The translations under genes were made by a program, and so were the position numbers. From Permianibacter aggregans (GTDB taxonomy: Bacteria; Pseudomonadota; Gammaproteobacteria; Enterobacterales; Permianibacteraceae), in assembly GCF_009756665.1 (NCBI RefSeq), contig NZ_CP037953.1, forward strand, positions 1,178,001 to 1,242,000: 64,000 bases of DNA, given 5' to 3'. Of the stretch, positions 24,761 through 34,136 are shown one piece after another. The first letter of the stretch is position 1. Each line of letters opens with the position of its first letter. The notes below the pieces were generated by a model. The model had not been told where the DNA came from. It was given only the letters and a program-made list of their open reading frames with translations, and did no database searches.

Positions 24761-25825
24761 ATGAATGGGCGCAGATACTTGAAATGGGCCGGTTGGTCGG
24801 TCGCGACACTACTTGGCTTGTGCGCATTATTGTTTGTCGCCGGCTGGGCTTACATAGACAGCCTCGATCTGGAGCGTGAGCCAAAAGCGAATATTCACGC
24901 GACCGCGAATGATCTACCTTTCATGGCGCATCGGATAACCGAAACTCGAGGGCGCATTCTCGCGGTTGTTACCAGTACCCACCAGCGCGCCGACAGCAAA
25001 CGCAAGCTTGGCTACGAACTGACCGAATTGTCGCGCCCATACTGGTGGTTTGTCGCCAACGGCTATCAGGTGGATATCGCCAGTCCACTCGGCGGTGAAC
25101 CAACGATGGTGCTCGATGATGGTTTGACCGATGCTGATTACGCATTTCTGAACGATGCGCAAGTCAAACAGAAATTGCGCCAAACGATTCCTCTGTCAGC
25201 CGTGCAGCCAGAACGCTATGCCGCCGTGTATTTCGTCGGCGGCAAGGGCACGATGTTCGACTTTCCCCATCATCCGGATATTCAGCGCATTGTCCGCGAC
25301 ATTTATCCGCGTGGCGTCGTGGCCGCCGTGTGTCACGGTCCGGCAGCGCTGATCGGCGTCACACTCGAAAACGGAGAGCCGTTATTGCGTGGCCGCCAGA
25401 TCACCTCGTTCACCAATGAAGAGGAACTGTTCCTGATCAAGGATGCTGCGGAGTTCTTCCCGTTTTTATTGCAGGACAAACTCGTCGCTGAAGGCGCCAC
25501 TTTTCAACAGGGTCCGCTGTATCTGAATAACCTGGTTATCGACGGCAGATTGATCACCGGCCAGAACCCCTGGTCGACCTGGGCCGTTGCCGAGGCGGTG
25601 ATCGAGGCGCTGGGTCATCAACCGATAGCACGTGCGACAACGCCGGAAGAAATCAGCGTGCAGCTGCTGCTGACCTTCAAGCGCGAGGGCCTGAGCGCAG
25701 CGATTCAGCAGAAATCCGTTTCCCCGCAGAGCGATAAAATGCTTATCCTGATGCACGCGGTCGTCGCGGGCATGCAATGGCGACTGCAAGAAGCCTATCA
25801 ATTGCAGCAATTGGCCCGGCAATAA
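24761..25825 (+). CDS. Membrane-anchored DJ-1/PfpI (class I glutamine amidotransferase-like) protein
   Basis: A 354-residue protein with an AAGGAG site before ATG. An N-terminal membrane helix (about 9-32) is followed by a DJ-1/PfpI domain resembling the Hsp31 subgroup: VVTSTHQRADSKRKLGYELTELSRPYWWF at about 70-97, VDIASPLGGEP at 104-114, and the nucleophile elbow AVCHGPAAL with Cys191-His192. Family members act as glyoxalases, chaperones or deglycases. The membrane anchor and an extra C-terminal region of about 70 residues are unusual. It lies just upstream of a two-component system, with a 28-bp gap. Confidence 0.82.
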   Translation: MNGRRYLKWAGWSVATLLGLCALLFVAGWAYIDSLDLEREPKANIHATANDLPFMAHRITETRGRILAVVTSTHQRADSKRKLGYELTELSRPYWWFVANGYQVDIASPLGGEPTMVLDDGLTDADYAFLNDAQVKQKLRQTIPLSAVQPERYAAVYFVGGKGTMFDFPHHPDIQRIVRDIYPRGVVAAVCHGPAALIGVTLENGEPLLRGRQITSFTNEEELFLIKDAAEFFPFLLQDKLVAEGATFQQGPLYLNNLVIDGRLITGQNPWSTWAVAEAVIEALGHQPIARATTPEEISVQLLLTFKREGLSAAIQQKSVSPQSDKMLILMHAVVAGMQWRLQEAYQLQQLARQ

Positions 25826-25853
25826 ACGGAGCAATGGTGTTTTGGCAGAACCA

Positions 25854-26522
25854 ATGCAAGTACTACTCGTCGAGGACGATCTGGATGTGGCGGCCGGCAT
25901 CGCCGACTATCTGGAAGCGCATCAGATCGTCGTCGATTTTGCCTACAACGCCGCGCAAGCCAATACCCGTCTGCACGAACAGCAATTCGATGCCATCGTG
26001 CTCGATATCAATCTGCCGGATCAAAACGGCTTGCAGCTGTGCCAACAATGGCAGCAACAGCAACCCGGTTTGCCAGTGCTGTTTTTAACGGCACGCGGCG
26101 AACTGGATGACAAGCTCGCCGGTTTCGCTGCCGGCGCGCTTGATTATCTGGTCAAGCCATTTGCGCCGGCAGAATTGCTGGCGCGCTTGCAGGTGGTTGC
26201 CAGACAAAAGCGCGCGATGCATTTGCCACTGCAAATCGGTGAGTTTTCGTTGCAGACCGAGTCCGGCGAATTCTCGTACCAACAAAAGCCATTGCAATTG
26301 CATGCCGTTGGCAAAGCCCTGATCACCGCATTGATGTCCGCCTATCCAGCAGCGGTCAGCAAACAAGCGCTGACCGAACAACTCTGGCCTGATGAAGATC
26401 CGGAGCACTCACCATTGCGCGCCCATATTTATGGTTTGCGTCAGCAATGCCTAAGTGCTTGGCAAATCGACCCGATTGAAACGGTAAAAAGCATTGGCTA
26501 TCGCTTCCGGGGTCAGCCATGA
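25854..26522 (+). CDS. OmpR-family response regulator
   Basis: The start is ATG 25854 (MQVLLVEDDLDVAAG), giving 222 residues; a TTG at 25842 would add four. The receiver domain (about 1-115) has the acidic pair in VEDD, phospho-acceptor Asp51 in VLDINLPDQNG, Thr in LFLTARG and Lys in YLVKPF. The C-terminal winged helix (about 125-220) includes KQALTEQLWPDEDPEHSPLRAHIYGLRQQ and ends IGYRFRG. It overlaps the histidine kinase gene by 4 bp, so the two form a cognate pair. The signal is unknown. Confidence 0.92.
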   Translation: MQVLLVEDDLDVAAGIADYLEAHQIVVDFAYNAAQANTRLHEQQFDAIVLDINLPDQNGLQLCQQWQQQQPGLPVLFLTARGELDDKLAGFAAGALDYLVKPFAPAELLARLQVVARQKRAMHLPLQIGEFSLQTESGEFSYQQKPLQLHAVGKALITALMSAYPAAVSKQALTEQLWPDEDPEHSPLRAHIYGLRQQCLSAWQIDPIETVKSIGYRFRGQP

Positions 26523-27730
26523 ACCAGCGTTTACAATTGCGACATTTGTTGGCCAGGCAATGGGTGATCTTTACCGTGACGTTGTTCAGCGGCTTCGCGT
26601 TGCTGGCAGTACTGCTGTCGTTCATGCTCGAAGACAGTTTTATCGATCAGCGACTCGATGATGTCGCCAGCAGCCAGCGATTCGAAAACCAACCATTACC
26701 CGCACAATTTTTTCGCTACCCGATCGATCAGGCATCGTCCGAATTGCGACAAAAAATGCACAATGCCTCGATCGGCAGCATCCGCGAATTCCGTATGGAT
26801 AATGGCCAGTACCTGCATGTGCGGCTCAGTGAGAATGAAAGCGGTGAACGCTTCTTTCTTGCCTACGATGTTTCGGATCAGTTGTTCGTCAATACGGCCC
26901 TACAAAATGTCTGGCCATTGCTACTGTCGATAATCATCTTATTGGCGACACTGGCCTGGTATCTGGCCAATCGTTTATCCCGGCACGTGGCCGAACACGC
27001 CCGAAACCTGATTCAACAACTGGGCGCCTGCGACGATGTCGCGACGATGCAGCAACTGGCGCAAGCACAGACAGTTTTCGAGTTTGCCGAATTGGCGCGA
27101 CTGAACGCCGAAGCGCTGCAACGCCATGTCGATAGCTTAAACCGGGAAAAAGAAACCCTGGCGTTTCTGAGTCATGAGCTGCGCACGCCGATGCAATCGA
27201 TTCAGAACAGCGTCGATTTGCTTGAGAGTCAGCGTGACCATCAAGCGGCATTTGAACGCCTGCAGCGTGCCAGCCGACGTTTGCAACGAGCAGCCCAAAG
27301 CATTTTGTGGTTGGCAAGCAGCTCGAAACGTACGACCACAGAACCCTGTGCTGTACAGCCAATTCTGGCCTCGTTGATCAATGAGTTCAGTTCACTGGCC
27401 GCGACACGGCAACAACACATGATTTGTCAGGCAGACGACACTGACTGGCCGATGCCGACGGAAATCATCGAAACGGTGATCGCCAATGTCTTGCTGAACG
27501 CGATTCAGCATGGTGACAGTGGCGAAATCCATATCACGCTGACTACCGAGGCGCTGACGATCCGTAATCCGGCCACGTCAGTCGCAAACAACGAAGGCTT
27601 TGGCCTGGGTTTGCAGATTGTTCAGCGTTTACTAAAACCGTTTGCTTTCGGCTTGAGGTATCAACACGACAACGGCGTTGTCGAGATTCGCATCGCCGCT
27701 GATCCCGTTGATATCGATATTTGCTATTGA
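26519..27730 (+). CDS. Sensor histidine kinase
   Basis: A 403-residue inner-membrane kinase whose ATG overlaps the regulator stop. Two membrane helices (about 15-37 and 131-150) flank a short periplasmic sensor region of about 95 residues. The H box is TLAFLSHELRTPMQSI with His219. The ATPase domain has an N box (NVLLNAIQHGD) and the G box GFGLGLQIV; the DxG-type box is weak, reading TIRNPATS. It probably phosphorylates the adjacent OmpR-type regulator, with no other clue to the stimulus. Confidence 0.9.
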   Translation: MNQRLQLRHLLARQWVIFTVTLFSGFALLAVLLSFMLEDSFIDQRLDDVASSQRFENQPLPAQFFRYPIDQASSELRQKMHNASIGSIREFRMDNGQYLHVRLSENESGERFFLAYDVSDQLFVNTALQNVWPLLLSIIILLATLAWYLANRLSRHVAEHARNLIQQLGACDDVATMQQLAQAQTVFEFAELARLNAEALQRHVDSLNREKETLAFLSHELRTPMQSIQNSVDLLESQRDHQAAFERLQRASRRLQRAAQSILWLASSSKRTTTEPCAVQPILASLINEFSSLAATRQQHMICQADDTDWPMPTEIIETVIANVLLNAIQHGDSGEIHITLTTEALTIRNPATSVANNEGFGLGLQIVQRLLKPFAFGLRYQHDNGVVEIRIAADPVDIDICY

Positions 27731-27759
27731 CTGACTCAGGCCTCTTTCGGAAAGCTTAA

Positions 27760-29364
27760 TCAAGCTTCTTTCGAAGCCATGACGATTCCCTGACTGCGCA
27801 AGTAATCTTCGTAGTTGCCGCCAAAGTCGACAATGCGACCCGGCTGCATGTCGATAATTCGTGTCGCCAATGATGAAACAAACTCGCGGTCATGGCTGAC
27901 GAAAATCAGCGTGCCCGGATAATGCTCCAGCGCCAGGTTCAGCGCTTCGATCGATTCCATATCGAGGTGATTGGTCGGCTCATCAAGCACCATGACATTC
28001 GGTCGTTGCAGAATCAGTTTGCCGAACAGCATCCGACCCTGCTCACCACCGGATAGCACTTTCACCGATTTGAAAATCTCGTCATTGGAAAACAGCATGC
28101 GACCGAGCGTGCCACGCACCAGCATTTCGCCGCCCTTGGTCCATTGCGCCATCCACTCGAATAATGAACAGTCATCGGTAAAGTCGTGGGCATGATCTTG
28201 CGCGTAGTAACCAATATCGGCGCTATCGGTCCATTTGATGCTGCCTTGCTGAATCGCAAGCTCGCCCATCAGGCAGCGCAGCAGTGAGGTTTTGCCGATA
28301 CCGTTCGGGCCGATAATCGCCACCCGTTCACCGGCTTCGATTTGCACACTAAAGCGGTCAATCAAGGTTTGCTCACCAAAGGCAAAGCTCATGTTCTCGA
28401 TGGTCACGGCCTGACGGTGCAGTTTCTTGTTTTGATCGAAACGAATGAACGGACTGACCCGGCTGGACGGTTTAACTTCCTCCAGTTCAATTTTCTTGAT
28501 TTGCCGCGCCCGTGAAGTGGCTTGGGCCGATTTTGAGGCGTTGGCCGAGAAGCGGGAAACGAACGCCTGCAACTCGGCAATCTGCGCTTTCTTCTTGGCG
28601 TTATCGGCCAGCAAGCGTTCACGTGCTTGCGTCGAGGCGCGCATGTAATCGTCGTAATTGCCAGGGTAGACGCGCAGCTCGCCGTAATCCATGTCGGCCA
28701 TATGGGTGCAGACGCTGTTCAGGAAATGACGATCGTGGGAGATGATGATCATTGTGCTGTTGCGTTCATTGAGCACGTTTTCCAACCAACGAATCGTGTT
28801 GATGTCGAGGTGGTTGGTCGGTTCGTCAAGCAGCAACACATCCGGGTCGGCAAACAGCGCCTGCGCGAGCAATACCCGCAGCTTCCAGCCGGGCGCAACG
28901 GCGCTCATCGGTCCTTCGTGTTGTTCCAGTGGAATGCCAAGACCAAGCAGCAATTCACCGGCACGCGCTTCGGCGGTATAGCCATCGAGTTCGGCAAACT
29001 GCACTTCCAGTTCGGCGACGGCAATACCATCGGCTTCGCTCATTTCCGGCAGCGCGTAAATCCGTTCGCGCTCGCGTTTGATTTTGGCCAGCTCGCTATG
29101 GCCCATGATCACCGTGTCGATCACCGAATGCGTTTCAAACGCAAACTGATCCTGACGCAGTTTACCGAGCCGCACATTCGGCTCCAGCATCACCTGTCCG
29201 GCAGAAGGCTCCAGATCGCCGCCAAGAATTTTCATGAACGTCGATTTGCCGCAGCCATTGGCACCAATCAAACCATAGCGATTGCCATGGGCAAAATTGA
29301 CACTGACGTTTTCGAACAATGGCTTGGCGCCAAACTGCATGGTGATATTGGCCGTGGCGATCAC
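27760..29364 (-). CDS. ybiT: ABC-F ATPase, YbiT-like ribosome-associated protein
   Basis: I take GTG 29364 ([20 protein letters not shown]), which gives 534 residues, close to E. coli YbiT (530); the upstream extension is not conserved. Two ATP-binding cassettes are present. The first has GANGCGKST and [11 protein letters not shown]; the second has [19 protein letters not shown] and [11 protein letters not shown] charged linker joins them ([26 protein letters not shown]). There are no membrane segments, as in translation factors that bind the ribosomal E site. It is divergent from dbpA. Confidence 0.92.
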   Translation of the reverse strand: MIATANITMQFGAKPLFENVSVNFAHGNRYGLIGANGCGKSTFMKILGGDLEPSAGQVMLEPNVRLGKLRQDQFAFETHSVIDTVIMGHSELAKIKRERERIYALPEMSEADGIAVAELEVQFAELDGYTAEARAGELLLGLGIPLEQHEGPMSAVAPGWKLRVLLAQALFADPDVLLLDEPTNHLDINTIRWLENVLNERNSTMIIISHDRHFLNSVCTHMADMDYGELRVYPGNYDDYMRASTQARERLLADNAKKKAQIAELQAFVSRFSANASKSAQATSRARQIKKIELEEVKPSSRVSPFIRFDQNKKLHRQAVTIENMSFAFGEQTLIDRFSVQIEAGERVAIIGPNGIGKTSLLRCLMGELAIQQGSIKWTDSADIGYYAQDHAHDFTDDCSLFEWMAQWTKGGEMLVRGTLGRMLFSNDEIFKSVKVLSGGEQGRMLFGKLILQRPNVMVLDEPTNHLDMESIEALNLALEHYPGTLIFVSHDREFVSSLATRIIDMQPGRIVDFGGNYEDYLRSQGIVMASKEA

Positions 29365-29524
29365 AGTGAAATCCAAAATTAACGAGTGAGGAAAAACAGG
29401 CCAACACACTTTTGAACGGCCGAAACGGCACAGGAAGGGAGTGGAGACTGTCAAAACGGGCGCGATTATCGCATTTGTCGCCTGCGGCGTCATCCACGTA
29501 CAATGCGCTTCCCGATTGTTACGC

Positions 29525-29666
29525 TAAGCCATCTCAAAAATAGCCTGGGCGATGGCGAGGTACGCGAAGAGGAGCGCAGGAACCGGAGTTTACAAGTAGT
29601 AAATGAGGATTCCGAGCACCGCATTCACGTAGATCGCCGAGCTCCAGGCATTTTTGAGATGGCTTA
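29525..29666. repeat. 142-bp imperfect inverted-repeat element upstream of dbpA
   Basis: The ends are a 17-bp perfect inverted repeat, TAAGCCATCTCAAAAAT and its complement. Inside, GCCTGG/CCAGGC and several further segments continue to pair, up to an apical hairpin near GTTTAC-AAGTA-GTAAAT. The whole can fold into one long stem. It fills most of the 336-bp gap between the ABC-F gene and dbpA. It is probably a dispersed MITE-like or structured repeat and ends 34 bp before dbpA. It could affect expression of dbpA. Confidence 0.8.
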
Positions 29667-29700
29667 CTCGGTAGCAACGTACCAACTCTTGAGCCGTCTC

Positions 29701-31095
29701 ATGTCTACGCTGTTCTCCGTTTTACCGCTTTCTGCCGCCATGCTCGATAACCTGGCCTCGCTCGGTTTCGAGGCGATGACGCCCATTCAAGCGCAAAGCC
29801 TGCCGTCGATTCTGCAAGGCCGTGATGTCATCGCCAAAGCGAAAACCGGCAGCGGCAAAACCGCCGCGTTCACCCTTGGCATCTTGCAGCGCCTGAATCC
29901 AGACTTTTTCGGTGTACAGGCCCTGGTGCTATGCCCGACGCGGGAACTCGCCGATCAGGTCAGCAAGGAAATTCGACGGCTGGCCCGCTGCATTCCGCAT
30001 ATCAAGGTCATCACCCTCTGTGGTGGGTCACCGATGGGACCGCAGATCGGTTCGCTGGAACACGGCGCCCATATCGTTGTCGGCACGCCGGGCCGCTTGC
30101 AGGATCATTTGCATCGGCAGACTCTGAAGCTCGATCGGCTGTCGGTGTTGGTACTCGACGAAGCCGACCGGATGCTCGACATGGGCTTTGCTGCTGAGGT
30201 CGATGATGTGCTGTCGTTCTGCCCGAAGCGCCGGCAAACCTTGTTGTTCTCGGCGACCTATCCGGAATCGATACGCGAGCTGAGCGATCGCATTCAGCAC
30301 AAGCCACTGGAAGTCACCGTCGAGGCGGTACACAGTCAGCAATACATTGATCAACTGGCGTTCGCGGTCAAAGACAATGCGGAAAAACCGCAAGCGTTGA
30401 AGCAGTTATTGGCGCACTACCTACCTGAATCAGCGGTGATTTTCTGCAATACCAAAATCGATTGTGAAAAAGTTGCCGAGGAATTGCGCAGCGCCGGCTT
30501 CGATGCACTGAGTTTGCATGGTGATTTGGAACAGCGCGATCGGGATTTGATGCTGCTGCGTTTTGCCAACAAGAGCTGCCCGTTGCTGGTCGCCACCGAT
30601 ATGGCCGCACGCGGGCTCGATATCAAAGAGTTGAAAGCGGTGATCAATTACGAATTACCGCACGATCCGGAAGTGTATATTCACCGCATCGGCCGCACTG
30701 GTCGAGCAGGTCAAAAAGGTGTGGCGCTGAGCCTCGTTGCGCCATCGCAAAACCATCGCCTTGGCCATATCGAAGCGTTCATCGAACAGCCGCTGAAAAA
30801 ACAAAGCTGGGAAACGCTGACCGTTGCCGACAAAAACAAAGCCAAGGCCGCACTCAGCGCGCGCATGGTGACATTGTGTTTGGATAGTGGCCGCAAAAAT
30901 AAAATGCGGCCCGGCGATGTCGTCGGCGCGTTGACCGGCGAAGCAGGCTTGCCGTTTGAGCTGATCGGAAAAATTGATTTGTTCGATCATCAGACTTTTG
31001 TCGCCGTCGATAAATCGATTGCCGACAAAGCGCTGCGCCGTTTGCAGGATGGCAAGATCAAAGGCCGCTCGGTCAAGGTCAAACAAGTTTCCTGA
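29701..31095 (+). CDS. dbpA: ATP-dependent RNA helicase DbpA
   Basis: A 464-residue protein from ATG 29701; the open frame upstream crosses the inverted repeat and is not conserved. The DEAD-box core has the Q motif FEAMTPIQAQSLP, Walker A AKTGSGKT, PTRELADQ, DEAD, SAT (FSATYP) and HRIGRTGRAG. The C-terminal DbpA RNA-binding domain ends GDVVGALTGEAGLPFELIGKIDLFDHQTFVAVD. DbpA binds hairpin 92 of 23S rRNA during large-subunit assembly. It is convergent with the nitrate reductase gene, with 8 bp between them. Confidence 0.95.
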   Translation: MSTLFSVLPLSAAMLDNLASLGFEAMTPIQAQSLPSILQGRDVIAKAKTGSGKTAAFTLGILQRLNPDFFGVQALVLCPTRELADQVSKEIRRLARCIPHIKVITLCGGSPMGPQIGSLEHGAHIVVGTPGRLQDHLHRQTLKLDRLSVLVLDEADRMLDMGFAAEVDDVLSFCPKRRQTLLFSATYPESIRELSDRIQHKPLEVTVEAVHSQQYIDQLAFAVKDNAEKPQALKQLLAHYLPESAVIFCNTKIDCEKVAEELRSAGFDALSLHGDLEQRDRDLMLLRFANKSCPLLVATDMAARGLDIKELKAVINYELPHDPEVYIHRIGRTGRAGQKGVALSLVAPSQNHRLGHIEAFIEQPLKKQSWETLTVADKNKAKAALSARMVTLCLDSGRKNKMRPGDVVGALTGEAGLPFELIGKIDLFDHQTFVAVDKSIADKALRRLQDGKIKGRSVKVKQVS

Positions 31096-31103
31096 TTTTC
31101 CGA

Positions 31104-33770
31104 TTACGTTTGGCTCGCGCTCGACAGCGCCGAGTGCAGCAACCGTTTCAATTCCGGCACGCAAGAGCCGCACTGGGTGCCGGCCTGGGTGCACTGGCCA
31201 ATCGCTGTCACCGAATCCGCGCCATCAGCGATAGCACGACGTATCGTTTGCTCACCAACCTGCATGCAGGAACAAACACAGCGACCGGTTTGATTCTGCG
31301 CACGTAGCGGCCGCGCCGCCAGCAACGCCAGGCGCTCTTCATTGCTCAAAGGTTCGGCAAACAAAGCCAGCAACCAATCGCGTTCAGGTAAGGCGCCGCT
31401 GCTGATAATCAAGGCTGCCTGCAGATAACCCTCGCGCACGCACATGGCCCGATAACTACCGCTGCTCGCTTCATGAAACGCCAACCACTGATCACCACGT
31501 CGCTCGCACAATAGTGTTTTTGCTAGCGCTGACCAATCCGTTACAGCTTGTTGACCGGCGATTTCATAACGCCATCCGTGCGCCGTTTTGCTGCGGCTCC
31601 AATAGCCAAACGGGCGAACATCGCAGGCCTCGCGGGTCAGCAAAAACCCTTGCCAGCGTGCAGGCCATTTTTGCACGTCGACAGGCATGGCTTTCAGCTC
31701 TGGCTGACCGGAAATAGGATCGGTATTGGCGGTCACCAGTGCACTGATCACCGCATTGACGGAATAGGTATCACTCCAATGTATCGGCGCAAACACCTGA
31801 CCAGGCCGCTGTGCCTCGGCAATCTCGGCGCGCAAAATCGCCGCGCCATTGACCGAGCGAACCTGTACCAAATCGCCGTGCGCTATTCCGCGACTGGCGG
31901 CGTCAAATGCGGAGAGCGTTAACGTCGGCTCTGGCCGATACTGATTCAGGCGCGACGCCAGAGCGGTACGCGTCATCGTGTGCCATTGGTCACGGCTGCG
32001 GCCGGTATTCAAGCGCAGCATTTGTGCGTCGCTGGCACTGACTGCACAGCCGACGTTGACCACCGGATGCATTCGCGCTTTGCCGTTTGCCGTGAAAAAG
32101 CGGCCGTCTTCGAACAACTCTTTTGGTTGCTTCGCTTTTGTCGCGCGCAATGGCCATCGCTGCGGCGGTAACTGTTGATACTCAAGCTCAGAAATTACCG
32201 CCAATGCGCCCAAATCAAAATCGCGCCGGCCAAAATTTTCGAATGCCGAAAGTCGGGCATGCTCGCGAAAAATTTCGGCTTCATGTTGATAAGAGAACGC
32301 CTCAGCAAAACCTAGCCGTTTGGCCACTTCGCAAATAATCCACCAATCGGGTTTGGCCTCACCTGGTGCCGGCAAAAACGCACGCTGGCGGGAAATACAA
32401 CGCTCCGAATTGGTCACGGTTCCGGATTTTTCCGCCCAGGCAGTTGCCGGCAGTTTGATTTTCGCCAAACGCACGGTGTCGGTGTCTTTGATGCAATCAG
32501 AAACCACAACCGTCGGGCAACTCGCAATCGCTTCGGCAACACGTGCAGCCTCCGGCATCGACACCGCTGGATTGGTCGCGATGATCCACAGGAACTTGAT
32601 GCGGCCATCGGCAACGGCCTGAAATAAATCGACCGCTTTCAGACCGGGCTTGCTGACGATATTCGGGGCCTTCCAGAAGCGCGCAACCCGGTCAACGGAA
32701 TCGGCATCAAAATCCATATGCGCCGCCAATTGATTGGCAAGGCCGCCGACTTCACGGCCGCCCATGGCATTCGGTTGGCCGGTCACCGAGAACGGCCCCA
32801 TGCCCGGTTTACCGATGCGGCCGGTAAACAAATGGCAGTTGATGATGCTCAGCACTTTTTCCGTACCGATCGTCGACTGGTTGACGCCCTGCGAATACAC
32901 CGTGACAGTTTTCTCGGTGTAGCAGAACCATTGATAAAAACGCGCCAAGGCGTCTACGGAAACACCGCAAGCTTGCGCGACTGCAACGGGATCGGCGGCC
33001 ATGCGTTCAGCAGCATTCAGGGCCTCGGAAAACCCGTCAACATGCTGTTCCAGAAAAACATAATCTGCTTGCGCATGAAGACGCAGCTGATGCAAAGCAC
33101 CGTTAAAAAGCAAGGTATCGCTGCCTGGTGCGATAGCCAGATGCAGATCAGCGATATCGACGGTATCGGTTACACGCGGATCAATGACGACGATGCGCAT
33201 GTCCGGGCGCTGAGCTTTTGCTTCGCGCAGGCGCTGATACAACACCGGATGACACCAGGCGAGATTGGAGCCGACCAGCACAACCAGATCCGCGCTTTCC
33301 AGATCTTCATAACGCACCGGCACCGTGTCGCTACCAAACGCTTTCTTGTGGCCGGCGACACTGGATGCCATACAAAGCCGTGAATTGGTATCGACGTTGG
33401 CGGTGCCGATAAAGCCTTTGCAGAGCTTGTTGGCAACGTAATAGTCTTCCGTCAACATTTGACCGGAAAGATAAAAACCAATCGCCTCCGGTCCGTGCTC
33501 ATCCAACACTTGCTGCAAACGACTGGCGACTTCGTCGAGCGCCGTTGACCAATCCGTTTCCCTTTCGCCAATCAACGGCCGCAATAAACGGCCTTCGAGG
33601 GTAACGGTATCGGCCAACGCCAATCCCTTGCCGCACAAGCGACCGCGATTGGCTGGATGGCCGCTGTCACCGCTGATCTGTATCACGCGCTCATCAGCAT
33701 CCTGCACCCGCACATTGACGCCGCAACCGACACCACAGTAAGGACAGGCTGTCGAAACCACTGCACTCAT
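31104..33770 (-). CDS. nasA: Assimilatory nitrate reductase, catalytic subunit
   Basis: An 888-residue cytoplasmic molybdoenzyme that reduces nitrate to nitrite. The N-terminal [4Fe-4S] motif CPYCGVGC (Cys9, 12, 16) is completed by Cys in GRLCGKG. The Mo-coordinating Cys is expected in NSRLCMASSVAG, and pterin-binding segments follow (SQGVNQSTIGTEK, GQPNAMGGREVGG). The C terminus has a BFD-like [2Fe-2S] domain (CVCSCMQVG then CTQAGTQCGSC), as in NasA proteins that take electrons from NAD(P)H or ferredoxin partners. It has no Tat signal, which argues against a periplasmic Nap enzyme. The ATG overlaps the nirD stop by 4 bp, so it is last in a nirB-nirD-nasA operon. Confidence 0.95.
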   Translation of the reverse strand: MSAVVSTACPYCGVGCGVNVRVQDADERVIQISGDSGHPANRGRLCGKGLALADTVTLEGRLLRPLIGERETDWSTALDEVASRLQQVLDEHGPEAIGFYLSGQMLTEDYYVANKLCKGFIGTANVDTNSRLCMASSVAGHKKAFGSDTVPVRYEDLESADLVVLVGSNLAWCHPVLYQRLREAKAQRPDMRIVVIDPRVTDTVDIADLHLAIAPGSDTLLFNGALHQLRLHAQADYVFLEQHVDGFSEALNAAERMAADPVAVAQACGVSVDALARFYQWFCYTEKTVTVYSQGVNQSTIGTEKVLSIINCHLFTGRIGKPGMGPFSVTGQPNAMGGREVGGLANQLAAHMDFDADSVDRVARFWKAPNIVSKPGLKAVDLFQAVADGRIKFLWIIATNPAVSMPEAARVAEAIASCPTVVVSDCIKDTDTVRLAKIKLPATAWAEKSGTVTNSERCISRQRAFLPAPGEAKPDWWIICEVAKRLGFAEAFSYQHEAEIFREHARLSAFENFGRRDFDLGALAVISELEYQQLPPQRWPLRATKAKQPKELFEDGRFFTANGKARMHPVVNVGCAVSASDAQMLRLNTGRSRDQWHTMTRTALASRLNQYRPEPTLTLSAFDAASRGIAHGDLVQVRSVNGAAILRAEIAEAQRPGQVFAPIHWSDTYSVNAVISALVTANTDPISGQPELKAMPVDVQKWPARWQGFLLTREACDVRPFGYWSRSKTAHGWRYEIAGQQAVTDWSALAKTLLCERRGDQWLAFHEASSGSYRAMCVREGYLQAALIISSGALPERDWLLALFAEPLSNEERLALLAARPLRAQNQTGRCVCSCMQVGEQTIRRAIADGADSVTAIGQCTQAGTQCGSCVPELKRLLHSALSSASQT

Positions 33771-34126
33771 TCAGCAACCTGCACCGCGATCGCCTGCTCC
33801 GGTATCAGTGACAACCACAGACGCTGACCGCGCCGCTCAACCGGAAAACGTTTGACGCAACCGATATCGGGTGCGCGGGCTTCGCCGCTTGTTAAATCAA
33901 TGACCCAGTTATGCAACGGGCACGTCACCTGATGGCCGTGAACTATACCTTCCGATAACGCGCCACCTTTATGCGGGCAGCGATCACGCACCGCGAAAAA
34001 TTGATCACCGGCAGTGCGGAAAATAGCGATATCACCACTCGGCGCCCGAACAATACGCGAACCGAGCAACGGAATTTGTTCGGCGTCGCAGATATCCAGC
34101 CACAGCGCTTCATTTGCCTGCTTCAT
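33767..34126 (-). CDS. nirD: Nitrite reductase (NADH) small subunit
   Basis: Starting at ATG 34126, after AGGAGTTGGGC, gives 119 residues; a longer frame overlaps nirB and is rejected. The Rieske-like fold keeps the [2Fe-2S] ligands CPHKGGALSEG and CPLHNWVIDL. NirD assembles with NirB to reduce nitrite to ammonium in the cytoplasm. It lies 10 bp after nirB and overlaps nasA, consistent with one transcript. Confidence 0.93.
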   Translation of the reverse strand: MKQANEALWLDICDAEQIPLLGSRIVRAPSGDIAIFRTAGDQFFAVRDRCPHKGGALSEGIVHGHQVTCPLHNWVIDLTSGEARAPDIGCVKRFPVERRGQRLWLSLIPEQAIAVQVAE

Positions 34127-34136
34127 GCCCAACTCC

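Noticed and set aside
28627-29382. 251-residue plus-strand open frame
   Set aside because: It is antisense to the ABC-F gene with its conserved Walker and signature motifs.
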